This document shows positions 1-10,009 of a DNA stretch of 64,000 nt, piece after piece. The DNA comes from Halichoerus grypus (taxonomy: Eukaryota > Chordata > Mammalia > Carnivora > Phocidae). Every line of letters starts with the position of its first letter. Within the stretch, counting starts at the first letter, position 1. The translations under genes were made by a program, and so were the position numbers. The stretch is from assembly GCF_964656455.1 (NCBI RefSeq), contig NC_135721.1, forward strand, positions 82,998,754-83,062,753. Direction: 5' to 3'. The notes beneath the pieces were generated by a model. The model did no database searches. It saw nothing but the letters and a program-made list of their open reading frames with translations, and was not told the DNA's origin.

Positions 1-284
1 TATAAAACACAATGAATAGAACTGAAGTTCTTTGAAGGTGGGAGTATTTCTCAGGAGGGGTATGGCCTTTTGCTGCGAGCTTCTGCTGGGTGGCATTTCC
101 ACTCAGCTGGCCTGTTCCTTACTTTCCTGGTGCCTACAGCCTCAATGTCCCCGGGCCCTGGGTATCCCCTGAGGCAGCCAGCAGGCAGCACACAGCTCTC
201 TTCTGTCTGCTGACCCCATCCCCTCCCTCTCTGTGGGGGGCCACTGAGGGAAGCACCGACTTTCAGCACCACCAGGCCTGAGCC
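1..284. other. unassigned sequence
   Basis: I recognise no repeat or gene here. Short open frames exist on both strands, but they overlap each other and show no domain. Confidence 0.4.
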
Positions 285-352
285 CTGCACTCAGGTTAAC
301 TCTCCTAACAACCTGGTGAGTTGGGTACTACTACTATCCTTATCTTACAGAT
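285..352 (-). mobile_element. MIR fragment
   Basis: The stretch resembles the conserved core of the ancient tRNA-derived SINE MIR read in reverse: a run like CCTAACAACCTGGTGAG is followed by ATCTTACAGATGAGG. Only the core part is present and it is diverged, as expected for a very old element. Confidence 0.5.
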
Positions 353-360
353 GAGGTTTA

Positions 361-1240
361 TTTTTTTTTTTTAATTCTTCCTTCTTTTTTATTAACTTTC
401 TATTTGCATTAACTTTAGATTTATAGAATGGTTGCAAAAATAGTACACCCTTCTCCCAGGTTCCACTAATGTTAATATTTTATGTGACCAGAGCAGGATG
501 ATCAAAACCAGGAATACTATTAACTAACTACAGACCTTATCGAGAATCTCACTGCTTTTTCCACTTATGTCTTTTTACCTGGAGCCAGCATTGCATTTAG
601 TGCTTATTTCTTCCTCTTGTCCTCCAATACGTGACAGTTTCAATCTTGCTGCATCATTCATGACCTTAACATTTTGAAGAGTATGAATGGGTTATTTTGT
701 AAAATGTTTTGGGCATTTGTCTGAGGTTTTCTCATGAATGGGAGGAAGTAATGGATTTGGGGCCAGAATACCCCAGGCGTGCTTGCTCTCAGTGTATCCT
801 ATCACAGGGTTGTTACTGGTGATGTTAACCTCGATCACTTGGTTAAGAAGATGTTTCTTCATTACAGAGTTACTACTTTTCACTTTGTCATTGGCATATA
901 TTTGGGGGAAAATACTTTGAGAGTATGCAAATGTCCTGCATCTCCTCAAACTTTTAGCATCCATTGGTGGGTCCCGTCTGCAACAGTACTGAGAAGTTTG
1001 CCTAATAGTGATTTTCAATTTCTGTCTATCTACATTTATTAATAGAAATTTTATAAGAGATGTCCCTTCTCCTCTATTTATATCTTCAATTACTTATTTA
1101 TAGCAGTAGGGGCTTATGGACCGTCACTTTTTTCTATGGGTTATAGTCTAAAACTAGCATTATTTATTTTGTTGCACAAATTGTTCTAGCTTTGGTTTTT
1201 GAGAGCTCCTTCAGGTTGGCTCCTGAGTTCTTGTGACAAG
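361..1240 (+). mobile_element. old L1 (L1M-type) 3' region
   Basis: The segment follows the order of motifs I know from mammalian L1M 3' regions: TTGAAGAGTATGAATGGG, GTTACTGGTGATGTTAAC, TTGATCACTTGGTTAAG-like text, TTTAGCATCCATTGGTGG, and GTTCTAGCTTTGG near the end. No reading frame survives. The element is diverged and predates the carnivore SINEs. The exact subfamily is not assigned. Confidence 0.6.
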
Positions 1241-2313
1241 CTAGGACAGCTCACAGGCAATGACACTCCAGTGGCAATGAGAACACTAAATACAAGGACT
1301 TTGGCTTCTAAACATCATTCTCCAGTAAAATGAATCAGAGCTCCTTGAAGGAGGGGTTGATTCCAGGACCGTGGGAGAAAAGTTCCAAGGTGAACTTGAA
1401 ACCTCTTACGGTAGCAGAAGGCGATGAAGTGCTCAAATAAGTTTGCCCGTTGCTGTGCCTGGCGCCCAGTGGGTGCTCAGTACGTGTGTGTCAGATAAAT
1501 TAAGGTCACAACAGCAAGTGCTCAGACCGCTCCAAATACGTGTCCAGGATCACCGGGTGTTCCCAGGGACGACTCAGAGAGCCCACAGTGAATTTGCCCA
1601 GCCCACCAGCCTGTGTCACATCCCTGGTACACACCCAGGAAGGGGGCCCAGGAAATTGTCATTAATGCAGTCTCCGCATCAGGCACGCTAGGCTGCTGCC
1701 TCATATCTGCTGTGGGCAGAGATACAAGCAGCCCCGATGGGTCCTCTCTGCACATCTGCCTGTGTTGCTACCCTGTGGTGCATGCACAGCACCTTCCACG
1801 CTGGGTGGACCAGGCCTCAACAGGAAGGGGGCACCCTGCCTTCTACACTGCAGATGATTTCTTAGATACAACTGAGAACAGTGCCCGGTAGGTGCTATAT
1901 GTCCAACAGCTGCTAGGTGTTACCATTAATATCAATACCTCTAGGAGTTTAGAAACTGTTTCTTCTCCAACAGCTTTCTCAGTGGGTTATGCTCTGGCCT
2001 CTTAGAAGATATACTTAAATACAATGAACACTGGAAGTTTCCCTTATACATACAGTCCTGGGTTGGGGTCCCCAGGAAGGCAAAGTCTGTGCCCCAAGGT
2101 GAACAAGGGGAACAGATGACCAGAGGTTGAAAGCATTTGCACTTGATTCTTCCCCAAACCCTCCTTGGCTGTTTGGCTGGTTGGGGTGGAGGCAGAAGGA
2201 GTCAGGCGGGCTAATGTGGACTGGAAAAAGTGCCAAGAGACCTTGGGACCACTTTCTTCACAGCGATCCCATCAGAAACGTCTACCTGCATGGCCTGAGT
2301 CCTTCCTGACGTT
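1241..2313. other. mostly unassigned; possible MIR or L2 tail
   Basis: Near 1446-1500 the text GTGCCTGGCGCCCAGTGGG and the following GGTGCTCAGTACGTG resemble the shared 3' tail of MIR or L2, which usually reads like GTAGGTGCTCAATAAATG. The rest has no repeat or exon I can name. Confidence 0.35.
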
Positions 2314-2329
2314 AAGAAAGGGCCTCAGG

Positions 2330-2540
2330 GGCGCCTGGGTGGCTCAGTCGTTAAGCGTCTGCCTTCGGCTCAGGTCATGATCCCAGGATCCTGGGATTGA
2401 GTCCCACATCGGGCTCCCTGCTCGGCGGGAAGCCTGCTTCTCCCTCCCCCACTCCCCCTGCTTGTGTTCCCTCTCTCTCTGTGTCTCTCTCTGTCAAATA
2501 AATAAATAAAATCTTTAATAAAAGAAAAAAAAAAAAAAAA
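2330..2540 (+). mobile_element. Can-SINE, young type
   Basis: This is a full-length carnivore tRNA-Lys-derived SINE. The head contains the RNA polymerase III promoter region (box A-like TGGCTCAGTCGTTAAGCG and box B-like text around GGGATTGAGTCCC). A CT-rich stretch, AAATAA repeats, AATCTTTAATAAAAG and a long A tail follow. SINEs of this kind are moved in trans by L1 machinery. It belongs to the variant with GGGAAGCCTGCTTCTCCC, which recurs in other apparently young copies in this window. Confidence 0.95.
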
Positions 2541-2550
2541 GGGCCTCAGG

Positions 2551-3540
2551 TCATCAGGGAAATCCAAATCAAAACCTCAATGAGACACCACCTCACACCA
2601 GTCAGAATGGCTAAAATTAATAAGTCAGGAAACGACAGATGTTGGCGGGGATGCGGAGAAAGGGAAACCCTCCTACACTGTTGGTGGGAATGCAAGTTGG
2701 TACAGCCACTCTGGAAAACAGTGTGGAGGTTCCTCAAAAAGTTGAAAATAGAGCTACCCTACGACCCAGCAATTGCCCGACTGGGTATTTACCCCAAAGA
2801 TACAAATGTAGGGATCCAAAGGGGTACATGCACCTCGATGTTTATAGCAGCAATGTCCACAATAGCCAAACTATGGAAAGAGCCAAGATGTCCATCGACA
2901 GATGAATGGATAAAGAAGATGTGCTATATATATACAATGGAATATTATGCAGCCATCAAAAGAAATGAAATCTTGCCATTTGCAACGACATGGATGGAAC
3001 TGGAGGGTATTATGCTGAGCGAAGTAAGTCAATCAGAGAAAGACATGTATCATATGATCTCACTGGTATGAGGAATTCTTAATCTAAGGAAACAAACTGA
3101 GGGTTGCTGGAGTGGTGGGGGGTGGGAGGGATGGGGTGTCTGGGTGATGGACATTGGGGAGGGTATGTGCTATGGTGAGCGCTGTCAATTGTGTAAGACT
3201 GTTGAATCACAGACCTGTACCTCTGAAACAAATAATACATTATATGTTAAAAAAAAAAAAAAAAGAAGATAGTAGGAAGGGAAAAATGAAGCTAGGGGAG
3301 ATCGGAGGGGGAGACGAACCATGAGAGACTATGGACTCTGAGGAACAAACTGAAGGTTCTAGAGGGAAAGGGGGTGGGGGGATGGGTTAGCCTAGTGATG
3401 GGTATTAAAGAGGGCACGTATTGAATGGAGCACTGGGTGTTATACGCAAACAATGAATCATGGAACACTACATCAAAAACTAATGATGTAATGTATGGTG
3501 ATTAACATAACATAATAAAATTAAAAAAGAAAAAGAAAAA
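2551..3540 (+). mobile_element. 5'-truncated L1 with two-part 3' UTR
   Basis: The copy begins inside the last part of ORF2, directly after the target copy at 2541-2550. After the ORF2 stop come two non-coding modules. Module A (about 3072-3248) ends in GTACCTCTGAAAC, a short AT stretch and an internal A tract (3250-3264). Module B (about 3267-3540) contains GACGAACCATGAGAGACTA, a G-rich run, GAGCACTGGGTGTTATAC and TAACATAACATAATAAAA. The copy at 41429-42446 has the same A then B order, so the arrangement belongs to a subfamily. The copy at 17900-18718 has only B. Confidence 0.93.
2580..3071 (+). pseudogene. L1 ORF2 C-terminal remnant
   Basis: An open frame of 163 codons covers the end of L1 ORF2 protein. 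It carries the C-terminal cysteine-rich motif: [18 protein letters not shown] fits C-x3-C-x7-H-x4-C. Family-typical segments such as YDPAIARLGIYPKD and TMEYYAAIKRNEILPF follow. The endonuclease and reverse transcriptase domains are missing through 5' truncation, so it cannot support retrotransposition. The first ATG is only an internal methionine ([13 protein letters not shown]). Confidence 0.9.
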
Positions 3541-3554
3541 GAAAGGGCCTCAGG

Positions 3555-4974
3555 TGGCTTCATCCAGATGTGCTTCTCCGGGGTCCTTTCTGACTAATCT
3601 TAACTAACTGAAAGAAGTATCCTAGCTCCTGTGCTGAATGGATCTGAATGAATGTTCTGGACTATTCCACCAGCCAAAATGTTGCCAGTCAGCTTGACAA
3701 AGCTTTTGGAGAATTGAATTTAAAAGCCTTTCCCTTTCAAAAAAAATAAAATAAAAGTGTTTCCCTTTCTTCTTTCCTTTCCTCATTAGCACAACCTGCT
3801 GACAGTCCTTGACTGTAAAGTGCGTGATGTCTTAGGAATCTTACTTCTGGTTGGGAAATAAAGTATGTGTGACTATGAGGCTGATTCTATTTGAATCCCC
3901 CCAGAAAAGGGGGGCGTGTAAGATGAGAATGTCACAGTGCTGAGGGGCATGACAGACCCAGAACAAGCCAGTCTGGACCACGACGACTGAGGAAAAAACC
4001 CAAAGCATCTCCACACCCCACTCTTGGCCCAGCCTGGCTGGGACCAAGCAGAATTAAAGCTCATGACAAAAGATGGGGGACTTTACTGAATCTGAGAGCA
4101 AAGGAAGCATTTTATTTCCTTGTGGGATTCTGTTTTCAGAACCCATATTTCATGAATTGTTTTTATACTGCTAGCTTGCTCTTTAGACTATATTTTTTTG
4201 GTAAAATTGTTTAAGTCACATAGTTAAGCATAGTTTGGAATGAAAAAGGGGTGTCATTTCTTGCCTAACGTATCAGGAGGCCCTGGGCTAATGTCCCATA
4301 ATGGCTACCGTCAGAAGCTTTACTGATCAATATAAGTAAGGCTGTCACAAAGACCAAAAGAGGATGAATGGGGACATCATAGAGAAGCGGCAGGAAATAC
4401 CTGAGAACCCAGTCCAGGAGGTCAGAGCAGGATTTTCTGATACTCCTCAAGGGTGAGAAGCACTTCCTGATTTGGGGTTGGGCTTCCAGTGATCACAACC
4501 AGATCCCATTACTGAAGCTTCAGACAGGCTTCCCTGACTGGCAGGTCTGGGACTCTAGCCCCCACCTGTGAATATGGGGTGAAAAGGCCCCAGGTAGACA
4601 GTCTACATGTACACTAAACTCAGGGTTGGAACAGTTCTCAGGAGCCTTGCTTCCTGCTTTTCTGTAAGCAGGTACAATGCCGCCCCCCCCCCCCCAAACC
4701 CCACTATCATGGTGGTGAGGTCTAAGATCTAGATCTGGGCATGGGGCCAAGGACTTCCATTAAGTTTCCACCTGGTTCATGTGAGTGCCACACAGAAGTT
4801 GGGACCAATGTCTCAGCCAATGGCTGTGTTCTCCTTCATTCATATGCCCCCATCAGCAACCCCATAGGCTGGAGTATTCCTGGCTAGAGCAGGGCTTGAG
4901 CCATTCTTGGTCTTTGGAAAACATCATCACAGTAAACATTAATCACATCCCATTTTTTTCCCAGCATATAACAA
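3555..4974. other. unassigned sequence with a poly-C run
   Basis: Apart from a 13-base C run at 4683-4695 I see no repeat family, no RNA gene and no exon-like frame. Several short open frames on the minus strand (for example 3841-4064) have no recognisable domain. Confidence 0.4.
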
Positions 4975-5330
4975 TCCTTCTAGAAAGCAATTTAGTTGTA
5001 TGTACCATGGATGCTCTTGCAGTTCTTATTTGACATAGTAATTCCAATGCTGATAATGCAAAATGAGGAAACAGGGTAAAACACAAAGCTCCAGGAATAT
5101 CTTTGTTCACAACCTTTATTTTGAAGTAAAAACTATGTTCAAGTCTCTAACAATAAGAAACAGTTACTAGAAACTGGATTAACTTCCTGGACTAATACCT
5201 AGTCATTAAACTTATGGGAACTCTAGTTAAAGACAAAAGAATAAGGTTTTTCATTCTAATACTTAAGCAAATGTATACCTATATAAACCCCATAATAGAG
5301 ACGAGATTCTCTAAAAGTGAAAGACGTTCT
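4975..5330 (+). mobile_element. probable old L1 or HAL1 ORF2 3' part
   Basis: The order of motifs resembles the end of ORF2 in old L1/HAL1 elements: a GAAAGCAATTTAG-like start, TAGTAATTCCAATGCTGATAATG, a diverged GTTCACAACCTTTATTTTG and a later AACTTATGGGAACTC. Divergence is high and no frame remains. The call rests on motif order only. Confidence 0.4.
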
Positions 5331-6107
5331 GAAAACCTAACCAATTTGTCCTTCTGGAAAAGGTGGGGTCAGGGGGCAAGGGCTGGCTGTAGAAGCAAAG
5401 AGAACATTCCTCTCAGACTTGAGTTCTACATGAGAGACAGGCAGAGTAAGCAAGGCTGAAAGAGGGCCCGTTCAGCCATGCCATCTTTCTTCTCTTCAGT
5501 CATTTAGCACACAGAAGGAGCTACACTGGTGGGGTAAAAGAAAAAGGGCAAATCCTGTTATCCATTTGGGCAAAACCTACTCCTCCCTTTGACCTTTCCC
5601 GCAGCTGTGTGCTTTTGCAGGATTGTCTCTCACATTGCCTCCCTCACCCCTAGCTGCAGAGGCAGGCCCTGGCGATGTACCCCACCCCATCCCCTGGCTG
5701 GGGCAGGATGGAAAATGCAACTGGACCCCTCTCACCACCTGTAAGGAAGGGCCAGTCATCAGGGAGCAATGGTGAGATTTTTGGAGCAATCCTGGCACAG
5801 CCTGGGCCAAGAAAATGGATCACAAGTCCTGGCAGCCACAGAAGTTCATCAGTGGACCAAAGTAGACAGAAACCCACACCCAAAGTCTACAAAATAAACC
5901 TCACCTCAACCAGTGGTCACGGGAGCCAGGAGAAAATAAACGTGGAGACCAGACAGCCTCCACCCCCATGATGATGTAACTCTGGCTTCCCGAGGCCTAG
6001 ACACCACCCAAAGAGAAGAGGGAAAGTCTCCTGATAAATTCAACATTTCCTTTCTGTTTCCTTTTTGCTCCTCTCCCGCCCGCCCTTTCCTTTCCCATCC
6101 CAAACGG
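5331..6107. other. unassigned sequence
   Basis: No repeat or exon is recognised. A 98-codon frame on the plus strand (5675-5971) overlaps two minus-strand frames and has no domain. Confidence 0.35.
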
Positions 6108-6236
6108 GATTGCCAGATGAAATGCAGGATGCTGAGTTAAATTTAAATTGCAGATAAACAATGATATATATTTTTAAGTATAAATATGTCCCATTCAAAT
6201 GTCTTGTGTTTATATGCTAAATCAGGTAACTACACC
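6108..6236. mobile_element. small palindromic DNA-transposon relic
   Basis: One end reads GGGATTGCCAGATGAAATG with GTTAAATTTAAATTGCAG behind it, and the other ends in ATGCTAAATCAGGTAAC. This matches my memory of a mammalian MER-type palindromic element whose two ends are inverted copies (TTGCCAGATAAAATAC and its complement). The middle GTATAAATATGTCCCAT fits the same element. I do not give a subfamily. Confidence 0.5.
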
Positions 6237-6801
6237 CCACGGAGACAGTTTTAATTGGATTAGCCTAAGGCTCCTAGAATGGACATGGTTAAGATTCTTT
6301 GGGAAAAAACAGGGTTGGAATACTGGAAGTTTTATTTTATTAGTACTGTTTGCTGCTGCTTCATTTAACATTTCCTTTTACCACTTAATGGGAATAGACA
6401 CTCCAGAATAAAATCAGCTCAGTTATTTAAAATGAAATTTCATTTTCTGTGTATTTGAGTAGTACATTTTTACCTCACCACAACAAACTTGGAGAGGCAG
6501 AATAGAATGTGTGAGGAAGTATAAGGAAAAAATTTCCACATTTTTCATCAGGAAGAATCATAAAGATCTGTCGAAATCTGATGAGTCCAGAAACAAAGAT
6601 CTTAATATAATTAAAATCACAAAGATAAAGAACTAAAAACACATCACAAACCTTTAACTCACATGCACGCAAACCCAACACAACACACAAACACTATAGT
6701 AAAAGTTACCTTACTTAAGGGTGACCTTTGGAGAATTTAACTTATAATTTTATTTTCTGCTGTTTTAGCTAAGAGCCGCCCTAACTACCACACTGTGGTT
6801 T
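6237..6801. other. unassigned AT-rich sequence
   Basis: No repeat family or RNA gene is recognised. Confidence 0.35.
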
Positions 6802-7016
6802 GTGAGAGGCCGAATTCGTTCCCTACCCCCCCACATACACGTGATCGGCTCCTCTAGCCCCCCCCCCACACCCCATGTGATTGGTTTCTTCTCTTCTCCC
6901 CTCTCCCACCCGTGTGACCGGCTCCTCTTCTGCCCCCACCCCCACCGCTTGTGATCCGTTTCTTCTCTTCTCCCCCGTTACGTGTGGCTGGGTCTTTCTC
7001 TTTAGCCCCCGCCACT
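6802..7016 (+). repeat. diverged 36-bp minisatellite
   Basis: A core of the form GTGAYCGGYTCCTCT or GTGATTGGTTTCTTCTC, followed by a C-rich spacer, starts near 6802, 6841, 6877, 6914, 6951 and 6984, giving spacings of about 39, 36, 37, 37 and 33 bases. Two unit types tend to alternate: the GGCTCCTCT type at 6841 and 6914, and the TTTCTTCTCTTCT type at 6877 and 6951. This suggests a doubled higher-order unit near 74 bases. The plus strand is strongly C-rich. Confidence 0.75.
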
Positions 7017-7626
7017 CTGATGAGGAGGAGGAAATGGGGGAGAATGGAAGAGAGTAACCAGCTTTGGGGACTTATAAAGTCTAAGATAAAATATAAACAT
7101 GCCATTGTCTTTTTGAAGGCTTGAATACAAAGTCAACCTGTATTGTCCAAAGAAAGGACTGAAAGGAAACGCTCATGTTTGGAGAGTTGAAAAGGAAAAC
7201 CTTTGGATGAGGGTCAGAGACCTAGAAAAGCGTCACGTCTGTGGGACAAATGGGTCAGCTTCTCCAGAGCATCTCAGAGAGATGAACTATATTGAAAGAA
7301 CTGGGGCTTAGGGCTGTGTTTGGGGGAGCCGATGAAGGCCACGTTGGGCCAAGCGTAGGCGAGAGGGAATAGAAATGCTCACAGAGAAGCTCTTTTGGGG
7401 ACCCTGGTGGCCCTGGGCAGGAGCAGGCCCCTGAGACCTCGCAGCAGCAATGGGCCAGATCGGGAGCAGCACGCGCTGTGGCGCCCTGTTCAGCTACCAG
7501 AGGAAGTTGGGCTGACTCCTTTGGGAAAGGATTTGGTCCTTCAGACTTCACAGCTCAGGCAGGGCAAGGGTGTGAGGATTGTTAAGGGTGAGATGGTAGA
7601 TTTTCTGCCAGTCTGGCTGGGGAACA
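7017..7626. other. unassigned sequence
   Basis: No repeat is recognised. An 81-codon plus frame at 7395-7640 and a 98-codon minus frame at 7255-7551 overlap and lack domains. Confidence 0.35.
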
Positions 7627-8274
7627 CACGGGGGTTGTGATAGCAATATCAGACAAAGCGGAATTCAAGGCAAGAAGCATTAAATGAGTCAGAATGGTAC
7701 TTCATGTAAAGAACTCCACAGGGAGGGACTGTCATGAGTCTCTGATAACCTTTCCGCTGTGCAGTTTGGCACGGGCGATTTAGAAGTCTTAAATTTAATT
7801 CAGCATATCAGATGTCAAAGAAGAGATGATTATCTCCTGAGATGCTTTCATTTGACCAATTTCAACATCTTTTTATGATTTAAGAATGTGAAAATTATGA
7901 TACGTGAATGCTCCACATGATTAATATATGACAGAGCAAAATCTAGCGTTGTTCTTCCTGATAAATGTTACAAGTATTAATGCAAGACGCAGATGTCCAA
8001 TTTATCCATTATTATTTAACATCGATCTGGAGTCAGTGTAATGTCATGTAATATTATTGTGAGTCAATGCACTTTAGAAGGCAAGATGTCAAGGCTAAAT
8101 ATGGGAACAAAAGAGGCAAAAGTAATATTATTTGAGGATATGATTATATGACTGGAAAACTAGAAATTTCATTACAAATGATTAGAAACAATCTGAATTA
8201 GGTTAGGTAGCTAGTTACAAATTTAATATAGAAAAAAAAACTAATAGCTTTCTCATATATAACCAACAATCAGA
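7627..8274 (+). mobile_element. possible old L1 ORF2 remnant
   Basis: The beginning, AATATCAGACAAAGCGGAATTC, here described only by its first half AATATCAGACAAAGCGG, resembles the L1 ORF2 segment that usually reads like ATCTCAGACAAAATAGAC. Further on, GTCCAATTTATCCATTATT and GAGGATATGATTATATG match the later ORF2 order (the catalytic region and beyond). Divergence is very high. Confidence 0.35.
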
Positions 8275-8507
8275 GGGGTGCCTGGGTGGCTCAGTCGGTT
8301 GAGCGGCTGCCTTCGGCTCGGGTCATGATCCCAGGGTCCTGAGATCGAGCCCTGCATCAGGCTCCTTGCTCAACGGAGAGCTTGCTTCTCCCTCTCTCTC
8401 TGCCTGCCTGCCACTCCACCTGCTTGTGCTCTCTCTCTCTCTCTCACTATCTCTCTCTCTCTCTCTGTGTGTCAAATAAATAAAAATTAAAAAAATTAAA
8501 AAAATAA
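8275..8507 (+). mobile_element. Can-SINE with long CT tract
   Basis: Head GTGCCTGGGTGGCTCAG at 8278. The body is complete and the CT-repeat section before the AAATAA tail is expanded (about 8428-8470). Imperfect flanks AACCAACAATCAGAG (8261-8275) and AATCAACATCAGAAG (from about 8509) are a probable target-site duplication. Confidence 0.92.
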
Positions 8508-9119
8508 TAATCAACATCAGAAGATATGGGGGAATACAAGTTCCCTTTTATAATAAAATGAAACATGCATGGATATCAGGCAGGATTGCAGACAACAGAA
8601 TCCACTCTATCTACTTTAAACAAAAACAAGTTTACTACAAGAAATTAGGAAGTTTATGGTATTTGGAGGATACAGTTCAGGGAGCCAAACTTGAATGCCA
8701 CAAAATGAGGAGCAACTCTACCTGCAGCAATACCCAGTCACATCACAGGAAGTTTCTAGAGAAGATCCCAATGCTGCTGAACACCTTTGCCATGAGATCT
8801 GTACTTCCAAACGGGTCCCCTCTTGGTTCTCAGTGCTGTCTTCCAAAATTTTACCCTGGTGTGTCAGCTCCATAGAACTCGCATCACATGCAGAACGCCA
8901 GCTACCACAGAGTCTAGAAAATGTGGTTTTTAGCCTTTGAGTCTTTACAGGAAGCATGCTAGAAGGGAATTGGAGCTGGTGTTAAATGATACAATTTATA
9001 GTGTCTGCCATAGCCCGTGAACAAACTTAACAAGAAACATGTCGGATGTACAATCTGTGCAGAACATTGTAAAAATTCAGTTGAAGGACATTGAGAGCTT
9101 GAAAAAAAATGGAAATATG
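8508..9119. other. unassigned sequence
   Basis: The start (about 8570-8700) has a vague likeness to a dispersed mammalian repeat containing GCAGACAACAGAATCCACTC, but I cannot name the family. The 105-codon plus frame at 8558-8875 shows no domain. Confidence 0.3.
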
Positions 9120-9665
9120 TACCTAGTTCTTCAGGAGAAATAATTAATAATGCAAAGATGTCAGCTGTCCTTAAATTGCAGCCAATCAAAATCCAAAACA
9201 GGATTTTTTGAGGTAAAGCATTATAAACATTTTATTCTGAAAGACAAACCTATGAAACTGTCAAGAAAATTCTGGAAGAGAAGAAAAGTGAGTTGGGAAC
9301 TAGCCTTAACACATAAAAGTAGATTTAAAAGCTTTTTCAATGTTGGAAGTTTGGCCTTGGCAGATGAACATAAGGAGTCCAAAAACAGACCCAAATATAT
9401 GTAAAAATTTAGTGCACAATAAACGTGCTCTTTTAAACCAGAGAGGAGATAGATAAATTAATCAATCCATGGGTGCTATTTTTAGAAACTGGTTAAAATT
9501 TAAAATAAATAAAACTTTATGCTATTTCCTTTGCTTTCTCACCAGTAAAAAATGCAAGTGGGGGTAGAAATTTTTACAAGTACAAAAGGTATTAATACAT
9601 TTTCTTTATTAAAAGATTCAAACATCTAAAGAAATAAACATCTCCAGAAAACAGAAAAGCATTTA
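9120..9665 (+). mobile_element. old L1 ORF2 fragment
   Basis: The motifs GAGTCCAAAAACAGACCC, ATGGGTGCTATTTTTAG and GGTTAAAATTTAAAATAA follow the L1 ORF2 order GAGTCAGAAACAGACCC, ACAAATGGTGCTGGGAC and so on. All frames are broken. Confidence 0.45.
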
Positions 9666-9669
9666 AAAC

Positions 9670-9890
9670 AGAACTGACAAACCACAGCCCTGGAGCCAAA
9701 TCCAACCCACTCTGTATTCTGATAAATAAAGTTTTATTGGAACACAATCACGCCACTCATTTACATACTGTCTGTGGCTACTTTCCTGCTACAACATCAG
9801 AGCTGAGTAGTTGTGACTGAAACCATGTCCCACAAAACCTAAACTATTTACTGTGTGGTCATCTATACATTAAGTCTGCCAATCTGATCT
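9670..9890 (+). mobile_element. non-autonomous hAT-type DNA element
   Basis: AATAAAGTTTTATTGGAAC, CATTTACATACTGTCTGTGG, GCTGAGTAGTTGTGACTG and CCTAAACTATTTACTGTG occur in the order of a known short mammalian hAT element whose ends read like GTTTGCCGACCCCTG. The same end sequences, in the opposite orientation, bracket the long element at 53139-55959, so this is probably its internally deleted relative. Confidence 0.65.
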
Positions 9891-10009
9891 AAATTAAAAA
9901 AAAAAAAAAGCTAAGAAAAAATGTTCCAGTACTGTGCTGTTACCACCACCATCAATCACACTTCTTTCCCAGAGTTGACTCAGCCAATAGTCAGAGTAGA
10001 GCCTTCCAA

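Larger units (their letters stand above)
2314..3554 (+). repeat. triple target-site duplication around a SINE and an L1
   Basis: The motif AAGAAAGGGCCTCAGG occurs at 2314-2329, its GGGCCTCAGG part again at 2541-2550 directly after the SINE poly-A, and GAAAGGGCCTCAGG at 3541-3554 directly after the L1 tail. The order is therefore target copy, SINE, target copy, L1, target copy. One insertion made two copies of the target, and a second insertion used the left or right copy and made the third. Confidence 0.9.

Noticed and set aside
8278..8340. tRNA-like promoter boxes considered as a functional tRNA gene.
   Set aside because: The sequence is the head of a Can-SINE; it cannot fold as a full tRNA and is followed by the SINE body.
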